From: a virus
Strand: one strand, 5' to 3'
IMG/VR virus record: IMGVR_UViG_3300028025_003819
Coordinates: 1 to 32,126 of that record
Length of the DNA stretch: 32,126 bases
A program made the translations under genes and the position numbers. Positions 26,856-31,239 of the stretch are shown here, one piece after another. The notes beneath the pieces were generated by a model. That model was given only the letters and a program-made list of their open reading frames with translations. It made no database searches and was not told the origin of the DNA. Each line of letters opens with the position of its first letter. Positions within the stretch are counted from its first letter, which is position 1.

Positions 26856-27155
26856 CTACTTATTTTCTAGTTTGTCTAAGCGGTATTCAATACGACCAAT
26901 AGCATCTTTAATTGATGTGCCATGATTAGGTCTCATTTCAAAGGATATGCAAGCAATTTCTTCTTCCATAAACTTTAATCTTTCTTGCAGTCCAGGACGA
27001 CCATCAAATCCTGGTCTTTCTTCTTCTCCAAAATAATCATCAAGGAAGTGTATAAATCTTTTAACTAGTTTAGTAGCTTTATATAGACCAACAGTAATTA
27101 CTCCAATTGCTGTAATTGTAGCAGCTAACATCATTAGTATTTCGTTGGCGACCAT
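26856..27155 (-). CDS. Small membrane protein with coiled-coil tail (lysis or virion accessory)
   Basis: 99 residues. One transmembrane segment near residues 5-28 (MMLAATITAIGVITVGLYKATKLV) is followed by a charged soluble part with a predicted C-terminal coiled coil (IKDAIGRIEYRLDKLENK). Such N-in membrane proteins next to a holin are common in actinobacteriophage lysis regions and often called holin-like or second membrane lysis proteins. The ATG at 27155 has no clear ribosome binding site; TATAAT (27166-27161) lies 5 nt upstream and a terminator-like hairpin precedes that, suggesting its own leaderless promoter. The role is inferred. Confidence 0.65.
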   Translation of the reverse strand: MVANEILMMLAATITAIGVITVGLYKATKLVKRFIHFLDDYFGEEERPGFDGRPGLQERLKFMEEEIACISFEMRPNHGTSIKDAIGRIEYRLDKLENK

Positions 27156-27176
27156 ATTTAATTATACACTTCCAAA

Positions 27177-27198
27177 AAGACTACTTTGAGGTAGTCTT
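27177..27198 (-). terminator. Hairpin terminator at the end of the holin-like gene
   Basis: AAGACTAC and GTAGTCTT form an 8-bp stem with a 6-nt loop, overlapping the stop of the gene at 27181-27492 and followed on the minus strand by a short U-run. It separates that gene from the next. Confidence 0.5.
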
Positions 27199-27492
27199 CT
27201 TTGCTGTGGATTTTTTGGCTGGTGCCTTTGTTGGTGCTTTCTTTGTAGCAGCTTTAACTGCCTTAGTTACTTCAGCAGCAACTTCATCAGGAGTTGATTT
27301 TCCTGAGATCTTACCAAATGCAATATCGTTCTTATTGAAGTAACGAATAGCAACTGGTGCAATAGCAGCTACAAGAGCATTAAGATACAAGTATGGATCA
27401 GTAACGCCAGCTAAATATAGAGCAATTGCTGCACCCAAAAATGAGCGTCCATAAGACTGGATAATTGCTAGGTTTTCTTTTGATAAAGTCAT
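27181..27492 (-). CDS. Holin-like membrane protein with Lys/Ala-rich tail
   Basis: 103 residues, starting at ATG 27492 with AAGGA 8 nt upstream. Residues ~12-52 contain two hydrophobic segments (FLGAAIALYLAGV and YLNALVAAIAPVAIRYF) separated by a short turn. The C-terminus (from ~75) is a histone H1-like Lys, Ala, Pro and Thr run. This two-segment layout with a charged cytoplasmic tail is typical of putative holins of actinobacteriophages, which permeabilise the membrane at lysis. No endolysin gene is seen in the window except the M23 domain in the tape measure protein, so the call is by shape only. Confidence 0.6.
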   Translation of the reverse strand: MTLSKENLAIIQSYGRSFLGAAIALYLAGVTDPYLYLNALVAAIAPVAIRYFNKNDIAFGKISGKSTPDEVAAEVTKAVKAATKKAPTKAPAKKSTAKKTTSK

Positions 27493-27881
27493 TGACTTAT
27501 TCCTTTTCTGTTTGTATAATTTATCTATATATACGTTATATATATTATATATTAAATATATTTAATATTTAATATAAGTATAAAGAGATATTCTTTAATA
27601 ATATATATATTACATTATACACGGCTTTTTCAAAAATAAAAGATAAATTTTAAAAAATTTTTATATTGTTATAAAAAATTTATAATCGGCTTTTACTACT
27701 GATAAAAAATAATTTTATAATTGGCTTTGTTGGCTGATAAAAAATAAATTGTTTTTGGCTTTTAATAAAATAGATATATGCAGCTCGGCGGTCGTGGCGA
27801 AAAGAGAACCCACATACTCACATATATCATTAAAACTCGGTATAAAGCCACACGATGGCTATAGGAGGTATAATTGATAAC
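27493..27881. other. AT-rich divergent intergenic region with GGCTTTT repeats
   Basis: Almost pure A+T from 27520 to 27780 apart from GGCTTT-type words at 27623, 27688, 27723 and 27757. The units from 27688 and 27723 are 35 and 34 bp long and share CTGATAAAAAATAA (27699-27712 and 27734-27747); the preceding 65-bp interval looks like two diverged units. A GC-richer patch lies at 27781-27810. It separates the leftward holin-like gene from the rightward gene at 27882 and must hold their promoters. TATAAA at 27841-27846 is a possible -10 box for the latter. No coding frame is convincing here. Confidence 0.5.
27688..27763. repeat. Direct ~35-bp AT-rich repeats (GGCTTT...CTGATAAAAAATAA)
   Basis: Two adjacent units begin with GGCTTTT/GGCTTTG and contain the identical 14-mer CTGATAAAAAATAA; a third partial unit starts at 27757. 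The spacing is regular (35 and 34 bp). They may be protein-binding iterons or simple AT-rich duplication. Confidence 0.55.
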
Positions 27882-28088
27882 ATGAGTAACGATATGAATG
27901 AAAATCCAGGGCTTATAAATTACATTATGCTTGGGCGAATATATGATCTATTAATCCTATTATGTGATGCTCAAGGTAAAGGTGAAGATGCTTTGAAAAT
28001 CATGGAATTACATCGTCAAGGACATTTAATGTCTCCATTGCCATCTCTAGTAGGAGATATAGATAATCAGGATGATGTAGCCAATTAA
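27882..28088 (+). CDS. Small acidic protein of unknown function
   Basis: 68 residues from ATG 27882. The frame is open from an ATG at 27855, but AGGAGG lies at 27863-27868, inside that longer version and 13 nt before 27882, so the shorter form is preferred. The sequence MSNDMNENPGLINYIMLGRIYDLLILLCDAQGKGEDALKIMELHRQG is helical and amphipathic, with a Pro-rich acidic end. I do not recognise a family. The gene is on the plus strand, convergent with the Hsp20 gene and divergent from the holin-like gene. TATAAT also lies 7 nt before the ATG, but the ribosome binding site makes leaderless use less likely here. Confidence 0.65.
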   Translation: MSNDMNENPGLINYIMLGRIYDLLILLCDAQGKGEDALKIMELHRQGHLMSPLPSLVGDIDNQDDVAN

Positions 28089-28110
28089 AGCTATTGCTTT
28101 ATATAGGCAA

Positions 28111-28141
28111 ACAGAAGTTTTTCTGTCTACCCCGATTTTTT
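28111..28141 (+). terminator. Weak hairpin terminator between convergent genes
   Basis: ACAGAA and TTCTGT form a 6-bp stem with a GTTT loop, followed 9 nt later by a T-run (ACCCCGATTTTTT). It lies between the ends of the gene at 27882 and the Hsp20 gene. It is a weak candidate because the stem is AT-rich. Confidence 0.35.
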
Positions 28142-28185
28142 AAAAATAAAAATAAGCAGTTTATGGTCATGCTTAGGACCTCTTG

Positions 28186-28617
28186 CTATCCCTTTTTAGG
28201 ATTTTTGAAATCATTAATAGCAATAGACTTAGGTTTCTTTTCTTCTGGAATAACCTTTTCAATTGAAATAAATAGCATTCCATCAACAAGATGACATTCT
28301 TTTGTAACCATGTATTCTGCTAGAGAAAATGTTCTTGTGAACTTTCTACCAGCGATTCCTTTATGTAAGTATTCACCATCTGTATCAGGAAGCTCTCCTT
28401 CTACTGTCACACAGCAATCTTCTTCTGTAATGGTTAGATTTGACTTGTTATATCCAGCTACCGCCAATTCAATAACAAAGTTACTATCATCTATTTTTCT
28501 GACGTTATATGGAGGAAAGCTAGTTGCATTTGTCTTTGCTAAAGTTTCTAGCTTTGGGAAAAAGCTTTCCCATCCGATCATGTATGGGTCATTTGCCCAT
28601 GTTGTTGTATATTTCAT
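28186..28617 (-). CDS. Small heat shock protein (Hsp20/alpha-crystallin)
   Basis: 143 residues, starting at ATG 28617 behind AAGGAG with a ~6-nt spacer. Residues ~34-122 form an alpha-crystallin domain: FPPYNVRKIDDSNFVIELAVAGYNKSNLTIT, VTVEGELP, the RKFTRTFSLAEYM strand and VDGMLFISIEKVIPEEKK. A C-terminal I-x-I motif (I132-A-I134) mediates oligomer assembly. The family acts as an ATP-independent holdase for unfolded proteins, and phages of aquatic bacteria (for example T4-like cyanophages) carry it, probably to help virion assembly or protect proteins late in infection. The upstream region has a phased 11-bp repeat array and a CRP-like site that might control it. Confidence 0.9.
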   Translation of the reverse strand: MKYTTTWANDPYMIGWESFFPKLETLAKTNATSFPPYNVRKIDDSNFVIELAVAGYNKSNLTITEEDCCVTVEGELPDTDGEYLHKGIAGRKFTRTFSLAEYMVTKECHLVDGMLFISIEKVIPEEKKPKSIAINDFKNPKKG

Positions 28618-28633
28618 TTTTTGCTCCTTTTAA

Positions 28634-28813
28634 GCGAGTTAGATTCACATCCCATAAGGCAATGTGTATATATATTTTACCCCGATTTTTATTAAAGTTA
28701 CCATTTTGTTACCTATTTGTTACATTCCTGTTACATAATTATGTGATGTAGGTCACATATATATAATCTATCAAATGTAAATGTAATTTTATATTTTACA
28801 TAAGGTGTAGCTT
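28634..28813. promoter_or_regulatory. Control region with 4 x 11-bp GTTAC array and GlxR-type palindrome
   Basis: GTTAC occurs at 28697, 28708, 28719 and 28730, exactly 11 bp apart, giving four units GTTACnnnnnn over 28697-28740. It is followed directly by TGTGATGTAGGTCACA (28742-28757), an exact match to the GlxR/CRP pattern TGTGAnnTAnnTCACA, and then TATAAT (28762-28767). The 11-bp phasing is typical of OmpR/PhoB-family regulators binding direct repeats. The targets could be the Hsp20 gene to the left or a transcript to the right. Regulator identity is inferred. Confidence 0.55.
28742..28757. promoter_or_regulatory. CRP/GlxR-type binding site TGTGATGTAGGTCACA
   Basis: A palindromic 16-mer matching TGTGA-N6-TCACA, with the central TA of the actinobacterial GlxR consensus. 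It lies just upstream of TATAAT (28762-28767). Binding by a host cAMP receptor homologue is inferred. Confidence 0.55.
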
Positions 28814-28969
28814 ATGCTAATTTCAGATCTAACCCCCAAAATCTTATTGCAAAGTATTTGCAGGTCTTATTTTGAGAAAATGTTAATGATATTTTATTTT
28901 GTATGGTACACGTTTTTTGAAAGAATTGCAAAAAAAAGTAGTGAGCCCATAAGACTCACTAACTTTTGA
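28814..28969 (+). CDS. Possible 51-residue hydrophobic protein (or small RNA)
   Basis: ATG 28814 has AGGTG 7 nt upstream and opens a 51-codon frame: a polar N-terminus, then MLMIFYFVWYTFFERI, a hydrophobic aromatic stretch, and a basic end. A TATAAT (28762-28767) lies ~45 nt upstream behind the GlxR-like site. The 3' end of the frame runs through the bidirectional hairpin at 28934-28967, which is unusual for a coding gene; the same transcript could instead be a ~190-nt small RNA ending at the hairpin. AT-rich composition makes a chance frame possible. Confidence 0.3.
   Translation: MLISDLTPKILLQSICRSYFEKMLMIFYFVWYTFFERIAKKSSEPIRLTNF
28934..28967 (-). terminator. Terminator of the leftward early operon
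   Basis: AAAAGTAGTGAG pairs with CTCACTAACTTTT (one bulged A) around a 9-nt loop, and on the minus strand a long U-run follows at once. It lies 9 nt after the last small gene of the operon (stop at 28976). Because of the flanking A and T runs it may also act in the other direction. Confidence 0.75.
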
Positions 28970-28975
28970 AGCTTT

Positions 28976-29068
28976 TTATCTTGAGATGATTCCTAGAACA
29001 ACTAGTAACAAAATAATTCCTAGCAAGGTTTCCAAAATAATTCCTATCCAAACACTTCGCAAAGCCAA
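28976..29068 (-). CDS. Tiny single-helix membrane protein (30 residues)
   Basis: TTG at 29068 is preceded by AGGA with an 8-nt spacer and opens a frame reading MALRSVWIGIILETLLGIILLLVVLGIISR, a nearly complete single transmembrane helix with a basic end. It overlaps the end of the upstream membrane gene by 25 nt and is followed 9 nt later by the operon terminator, as expected for the last gene. It is too short for standard gene callers. The non-ATG start lowers confidence. Function unknown; small membrane peptides in phages can act on lysis, superinfection or host membrane proteins. Confidence 0.5.
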   Translation of the reverse strand: MALRSVWIGIILETLLGIILLLVVLGIISR

Positions 29069-29229
29069 GCACCGATTCCTGAAACAATTCCTAGGATAAG
29101 CGTTGCTAACATCAAGGCAGGGGTGACGAAACTAATTCCGATAACTAGTAATTGCAATTCAAGCAATAGTGCAGGTAATGAGAATACCGCAATGAATACC
29201 AATGGGGCTTGCAGGTTGAATAGAAACAT
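29044..29229 (-). CDS. Small membrane protein, two hydrophobic segments
   Basis: 61 residues, almost entirely hydrophobic: APLVFIAVFSLPALLLELQLLVIGISFV and PALMLATLILGIVSGIGAWLCEVFG, which would form two membrane helices with very short loops. It starts at ATG 29229 with GAGGA 6 nt upstream, and only 2 nt separate it from the stop of the 36-residue zinc-ribbon-like gene, so they form one operon. No family is recognised. A role in the host envelope during early infection is possible but not shown. Confidence 0.65.
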   Translation of the reverse strand: MFLFNLQAPLVFIAVFSLPALLLELQLLVIGISFVTPALMLATLILGIVSGIGAWLCEVFG

Positions 29230-29231
29230 AA

Positions 29232-29342
29232 TTAGTCCTCACACATAATGCAGATAGCGGATTCAATTTCAAACGGTGCTAACTTATCACCGCACACAAG
29301 GCAGGTTGCCTTAGTGATTTGTTCTAATGCTAATTCATTCAT
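29232..29342 (-). CDS. 36-residue zinc-ribbon-like protein
   Basis: Starts at ATG 29342 behind GAAAGG with a normal spacer and its own copy of the repeated early promoter. The protein reads MNELALEQITKATCLVCGDKLAPFEIESAICIMCED, with C14-x2-C17 and C31-x2-C34, a complete four-Cys zinc-binding set of the ribbon type. A second nearby ATG (29338) is in a frame that stops at once. Function unknown; proteins of this size usually work by binding a host protein or nucleic acid. Confidence 0.6.
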   Translation of the reverse strand: MNELALEQITKATCLVCGDKLAPFEIESAICIMCED

Positions 29343-29373
29343 TTGATTAGCCTTTCTTTTAGTAGGTAGTTTT

Positions 29374-29396
29374 AATCTAGCAGGGAGGTCTGACAG
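29374..29396 (-). promoter_or_regulatory. Repeated early promoter, copy for the 36-residue gene
   Basis: On the minus strand CTGTCAGACC is followed by TGC-TAGATT with the hexamer starting 17 nt after the block begins, exactly as in the other copies. It begins just after the stop of the upstream Cys-rich gene, and the ATG is 31 nt beyond the -10. Confidence 0.65.
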
Positions 29397-29398
29397 TT

Positions 29399-29638
29399 TC
29401 AGCAGAAACAGTCAGCACTCTCACCGCAGGTATCGCATAGGGCGTATTCGCAATCCACGCCCTCGTGTTCATACCAACCGCAATCCTCGCAGAATTCCAC
29501 GATTAGGCAATCGGTTGCCTGTAGGCAATCTACACACACATTGTGTGTGTATTCTTCAAAACCTACAACTTTTACAGTCTGTAGGGCTGATGCCATTTCG
29601 CACCATTCGCAAATTTCTTGCTTAGTAATAGTTAACAT
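29399..29638 (-). CDS. Cys-rich zinc-binding protein of unknown function
   Basis: 79 residues with 12 cysteines, mostly in CxxC pairs: C10/C13, C35/C38, C50/C53 and C68/C71, plus C44, C63, C77 and C79. This suggests two or more zinc sites. It is acidic overall. It starts at ATG 29638 behind AGAAAGGG and a copy of the repeated early promoter (29670-29692). It is the first gene of the leftward early unit. No named family is recognised; Cys-rich early proteins of phages often bind host transcription or translation factors, but that is only a possibility here. Confidence 0.65.
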   Translation of the reverse strand: MLTITKQEICEWCEMASALQTVKVVGFEEYTHNVCVDCLQATDCLIVEFCEDCGWYEHEGVDCEYALCDTCGESADCFC

Positions 29639-29669
29639 TTAACTACCCTTTCTTTTATCTAATACTCTA

Positions 29670-29692
29670 AAGTTAGCATACCCCACTGACAA
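29670..29692 (-). promoter_or_regulatory. Repeated early promoter, copy for the 79-residue gene
   Basis: On the minus strand TTGTCAG is followed by TGC-TAACTT at the standard distance (hexamer 29675-29670). The second half of the block (TGGGG) differs from the GACC of other copies. It drives the leftward unit away from the DnaA-box region. Confidence 0.6.
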
Positions 29693-29729
29693 TTTCTGCC
29701 ATTTGGGGCGTGTTTCTCTAATTATTTTT

Positions 29730-29745
29730 TGTGATGTACACCACA
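29730..29745. promoter_or_regulatory. Second CRP/GlxR-like site
   Basis: TGTGATGTACACCACA matches the GlxR-type pattern TGTGAnnTAnnTCACA with one mismatch. Its first nine bases are identical to the exact site at 28742. It lies beside the first DnaA box and upstream of the leftward early promoter. Confidence 0.45.
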
Positions 29746-29950
29746 CTACTTATCCACAACTTATACACAGACCTGTGGATAACGTTATACACATGTGTAT
29801 AACCTGTGGAAAACGTGCCCGACTGTTTCGGGCGTGTCGCAATTAAGATGCATTAAAAATCTCACTGGAAATCACGAGAATATTATAACAATTTTATAAA
29901 CTACGGCGTGTCTACTTGACAGCATAAGCTGTGGATAACCTGTGGATTAT

Positions 29951-29972
29951 TGTTAACCTAATGTTAACCTAA
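29951..29972 (+). repeat. Tandem 11-bp repeat TGTTAACCTAA x2
   Basis: Two identical 11-mers lie head to tail just after the last DnaA-like box and 24 nt before the rightward promoter block. The period equals that of the GTTAC array at 28697-28740 and the units are similar, so the same regulator could bind both. Confidence 0.6.
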
Positions 29973-29995
29973 GACACACCCCTAAATGAGCAAAA

Positions 29996-30018
29996 TTGTC
30001 AGACCTCTAGTGTATGCT
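29996..30018 (+). promoter_or_regulatory. Repeated early promoter, copy for the gene at 30052
   Basis: TTGTCAGACC followed by TATGCT (30013-30018) at the standard distance. Here the bases before the hexamer are GTG instead of TGn. AACGAAAGG precedes the ATG. Confidence 0.65.
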
Positions 30019-30051
30019 GAAAGCATAGAACAAAACGAAAGGTAGACCAAA

Positions 30052-30210
30052 ATGGCTTACACTAAATTAAAAAATTCATTCCTGCTAGTAGATGCTTACA
30101 AGGAATTAGAAATTGCTAAAGAAACTGCCCTGCAATTCCCTGCCCACCAAATTATGGTTGAGTATTGGGAAATCAAAATTAAAGAATTGACTAAGCGTGT
30201 CTACGGGTAA
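30052..30210 (+). CDS. 52-residue protein of unknown function
   Basis: ATG 30052 is preceded by ACGAAAGG with a normal spacer and by a full copy of the repeated early promoter. The protein is small, helical and amphipathic (FLLVDAYKELEIAKETALQF, then MVEYWEIKIKELTKRV), ending in Tyr-Gly. No Cys and no membrane segment. No family is recognised. It is the first gene of the rightward early region, next to the origin-like DNA. The gene is supported by its promoter, ribosome binding site and the absence of other coding frames. Confidence 0.6.
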   Translation: MAYTKLKNSFLLVDAYKELEIAKETALQFPAHQIMVEYWEIKIKELTKRVYG

Positions 30211-30212
30211 AA

Positions 30213-30235
30213 CTGTCAGACCCTTATGCTAAAGT
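30213..30235 (+). promoter_or_regulatory. Repeated early promoter, copy for the gene at 30267
   Basis: CTGTCAGACC then TGC-TAAAGT (30230-30235), an extended -10 at the standard distance. It starts 2 nt after the preceding stop codon. AAAGAAAGAGG precedes the next ATG. Confidence 0.65.
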
Positions 30236-30266
30236 AAAACTACTAAACAAAAAGAAAGAGGTCACT

Positions 30267-30476
30267 ATGACTTACTTAGAGATAATAGAGGAAGTGACTA
30301 CCCCAATGGGTAACACATTCCTAAACACCATTCGCTACTATGACGAATGTGAGATTTGCCAATCTGCTATGGCTAAAGGTGAGATGCCTTTCATCTCTCA
30401 CGATAACTGCCTTTACAAGGGTAAGCGTAGTATCGGTCATTCACTTGCACACTGTACCGCAGGGAGTTGCTACTAA
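30267..30476 (+). CDS. Small zinc-binding protein
   Basis: 69 residues. Starts at ATG 30267 behind GAAAGAGG. Cys and His are spaced as C28-x2-C31, H45-x2-C48, then H58, H62-C63 and C68, so one or two zinc sites are likely. The C-terminal pattern KRSIGHSLAHCTAGSCY looks like those of small zinc-binding proteins in other actinobacteriophages, as I recall them. The stop overlaps the start of the next small Cys-rich gene (TAATG), so the two are co-translated and may act together. Function unknown. Confidence 0.7.
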   Translation: MTYLEIIEEVTTPMGNTFLNTIRYYDECEICQSAMAKGEMPFISHDNCLYKGKRSIGHSLAHCTAGSCY

Positions 30477-30607
30477 TGAATAGATGCGAAAACTGTGATG
30501 AGTGGTCAGAGTGGAAATCCTGCCCTGCCTGTGATGAATCTATCTGTGGCTATTGTGTCTACTATGTAGAGCAAGACCTAACCAGTTGCGACAGATTAGG
30601 TCACTAA
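30476..30607 (+). CDS. 43-residue zinc-ribbon/B-box-like protein
   Basis: The ATG overlaps the stop of the preceding gene (TAATG). The protein MNRCENCDEWSEWKSCPACD... has C4-x2-C7, C16-x2-C19 and C24-x2-C27, plus C38: three CxxC pairs in 24 residues, an arrangement seen in zinc ribbons and B-box or RING-like fragments. It is acidic and too short for an enzyme. It shares the transcript of the gene at 30267. Function unknown; protein binding is the likeliest use. Confidence 0.6.
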   Translation: MNRCENCDEWSEWKSCPACDESICGYCVYYVEQDLTSCDRLGH

Positions 30608-30610
30608 AAA

Positions 30611-30633
30611 CTGTCAGACCTCTCTGATAGTAT
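30611..30633 (+). promoter_or_regulatory. Repeated early promoter, copy for the gene at 30671
   Basis: CTGTCAGACC followed by TGA-TAGTAT (30628-30633), an extended -10 at the standard distance. It begins 3 nt after the preceding stop, and ACGAAAGG precedes the next ATG. Confidence 0.7.
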
Positions 30634-30670
30634 CAACTTAACAAACTAACAAAAACGAAAGGTGGTCACA

Positions 30671-30895
30671 ATGACTACACTAAACACCAAAGACTTTCTA
30701 GAGTCTTACAAGGCTTTGCAAAGTGCAAAGTATCCAATGCTAAACACAAATGAACACGTTGTGCTTTCAGCCATTCTAAGTGTTTCAATTGAATGGGAAA
30801 AGTCAGTTGATGACGTTCAGAAATTACTAGACAAGAAAACTCAAGAACAAAAACTTGAACTACAATTCTTTCAAAATGCAAAGGCAGGAAAATAA
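30671..30895 (+). CDS. 74-residue protein of unknown function
   Basis: ATG 30671 is preferred: AAAGG lies 8 nt upstream, while the in-frame GTG at 30662 overlaps that site. The protein is helical and charged (TKDFLESYKALQSAKYPML, then VVLSAILSVSIEWEKSVDDVQKLLDKKTQEQKLELQFFQNAKAGK), with a possible C-terminal coiled coil. No Cys or membrane segment. It is the first gene of a four-gene unit (30671-31222) that ends in a strong terminator. No family is recognised. Confidence 0.65.
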   Translation: MTTLNTKDFLESYKALQSAKYPMLNTNEHVVLSAILSVSIEWEKSVDDVQKLLDKKTQEQKLELQFFQNAKAGK

Positions 30896-31078
30896 ATGAT
30901 GACACGCAAAGACTACATAGCAACTGCAAAGATTTTTAATTCTTATGCAGAAGCAGGACAAGACAACATTTTAATTTCATCACTTGTAAAAAGTATCGCA
31001 GAAGATTTTGCAGATTTATTTGCAAGCGATAATCCAAACTTTGATGAGCAAAAGTTTTTAGATGCGGTAGGTGTGTGA
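30896..31078 (+). CDS. 60-residue acidic protein of unknown function
   Basis: ATG 30896 follows the previous stop without a gap, with GGCAGGA 6 nt upstream; a second ATG follows immediately and either could be used. The sequence RKDYIATAKIFNSYAEAGQDNILISSLVKSIAEDFADLFASDNPNFDEQKFLDAVGV is acidic, helical and ends in a motif often seen in small early actinobacteriophage proteins (NPNFDxxKFLxAxG), as I recall it. Its stop overlaps the ATG of the next tiny gene (TGATG). Function unknown. Confidence 0.7.
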   Translation: MMTRKDYIATAKIFNSYAEAGQDNILISSLVKSIAEDFADLFASDNPNFDEQKFLDAVGV

Positions 31079-31152
31079 TGAATAGTTTTTATTCTTGGAT
31101 TTTAATTTTATCCCTTGCAAGTTTTATTTTTTTAATCGGACAGGAAAAATAA
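31078..31152 (+). CDS. 24-residue single-helix membrane peptide
   Basis: ATG overlaps the upstream stop (TGATG). The peptide MNSFYSWILILSLASFIFLIGQEK is one membrane helix with a short polar end. It lies between a clear gene and another tiny membrane frame, within the same transcript. It is far below the size limit of gene finders. Translational coupling and composition support it. Function unknown; similar peptides can act as small toxins or subunits of membrane complexes. Confidence 0.5.
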   Translation: MNSFYSWILILSLASFIFLIGQEK

Positions 31153-31153
31153 A

Positions 31154-31222
31154 TTGGAAATACTTTTGATGATAATTCTTAGCCTTGTTGTAATTGGTTT
31201 AGTTTCTAATTACACCGATTGA
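31154..31222 (+). CDS. 22-residue single-helix membrane peptide
   Basis: TTG at 31154 has AGGA 8 nt upstream and opens MEILLMIILSLVVIGLVSNYTD, again a single hydrophobic helix; an internal ATG (31169) would give 17 residues. It is the last frame before the strong terminator at 31240. The non-ATG start and very small size make it uncertain, but a tiny membrane frame just before the terminator mirrors the leftward early operon. Confidence 0.4.
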   Translation: MEILLMIILSLVVIGLVSNYTD

Positions 31223-31239
31223 AAATTAAAATAAAAAAG

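Larger units (their letters stand above)
29693..29995. other. Candidate replication origin: DnaA-box cluster in divergent early region
   Basis: Eight 9-mers match or nearly match TTATnCACA: 29750-29758 and 29761-29769 (+), 29774-29782 (-), 29785-29793 (+) with 29794-29802 (-) as the palindrome TTATACACATGTGTATAA, 29805-29813 (-), 29930-29938 (-) and 29941-29949 (-). A CRP-like 16-mer (29730-29745), a GCCCGA hairpin (29817-29833), an AT-rich stretch (29840-29905) and the tandem 11-mer TGTTAACCTAA (29951-29972) lie in the same gene-free span between divergent promoters. This is what an origin using host DnaA would look like. Origin activity is inferred. Confidence 0.65.

Noticed and set aside
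27623-27763. CRISPR array
   Set aside because: Repeat copies are AT-rich, diverged and without unique spacers of constant length.
27781-27860. tRNA-like GC-richer patch in the AT-rich region
   Set aside because: No cloverleaf, no T-loop GTTCRA motif and no acceptor stem could be drawn.
29532-29550. Inverted repeat ACACACACA-T-TGTGTGTGT
   Set aside because: It lies inside the 79-residue Cys-rich gene where it encodes Thr-His-Asn-Val-Cys-Val; more likely a coding coincidence than an operator.
29916-29921. TTGACA as a -35 box (also at 31252 and 31924)
   Set aside because: No -10 hexamer lies 16-18 nt downstream in any of the three cases, and one copy is within the terminator stem.
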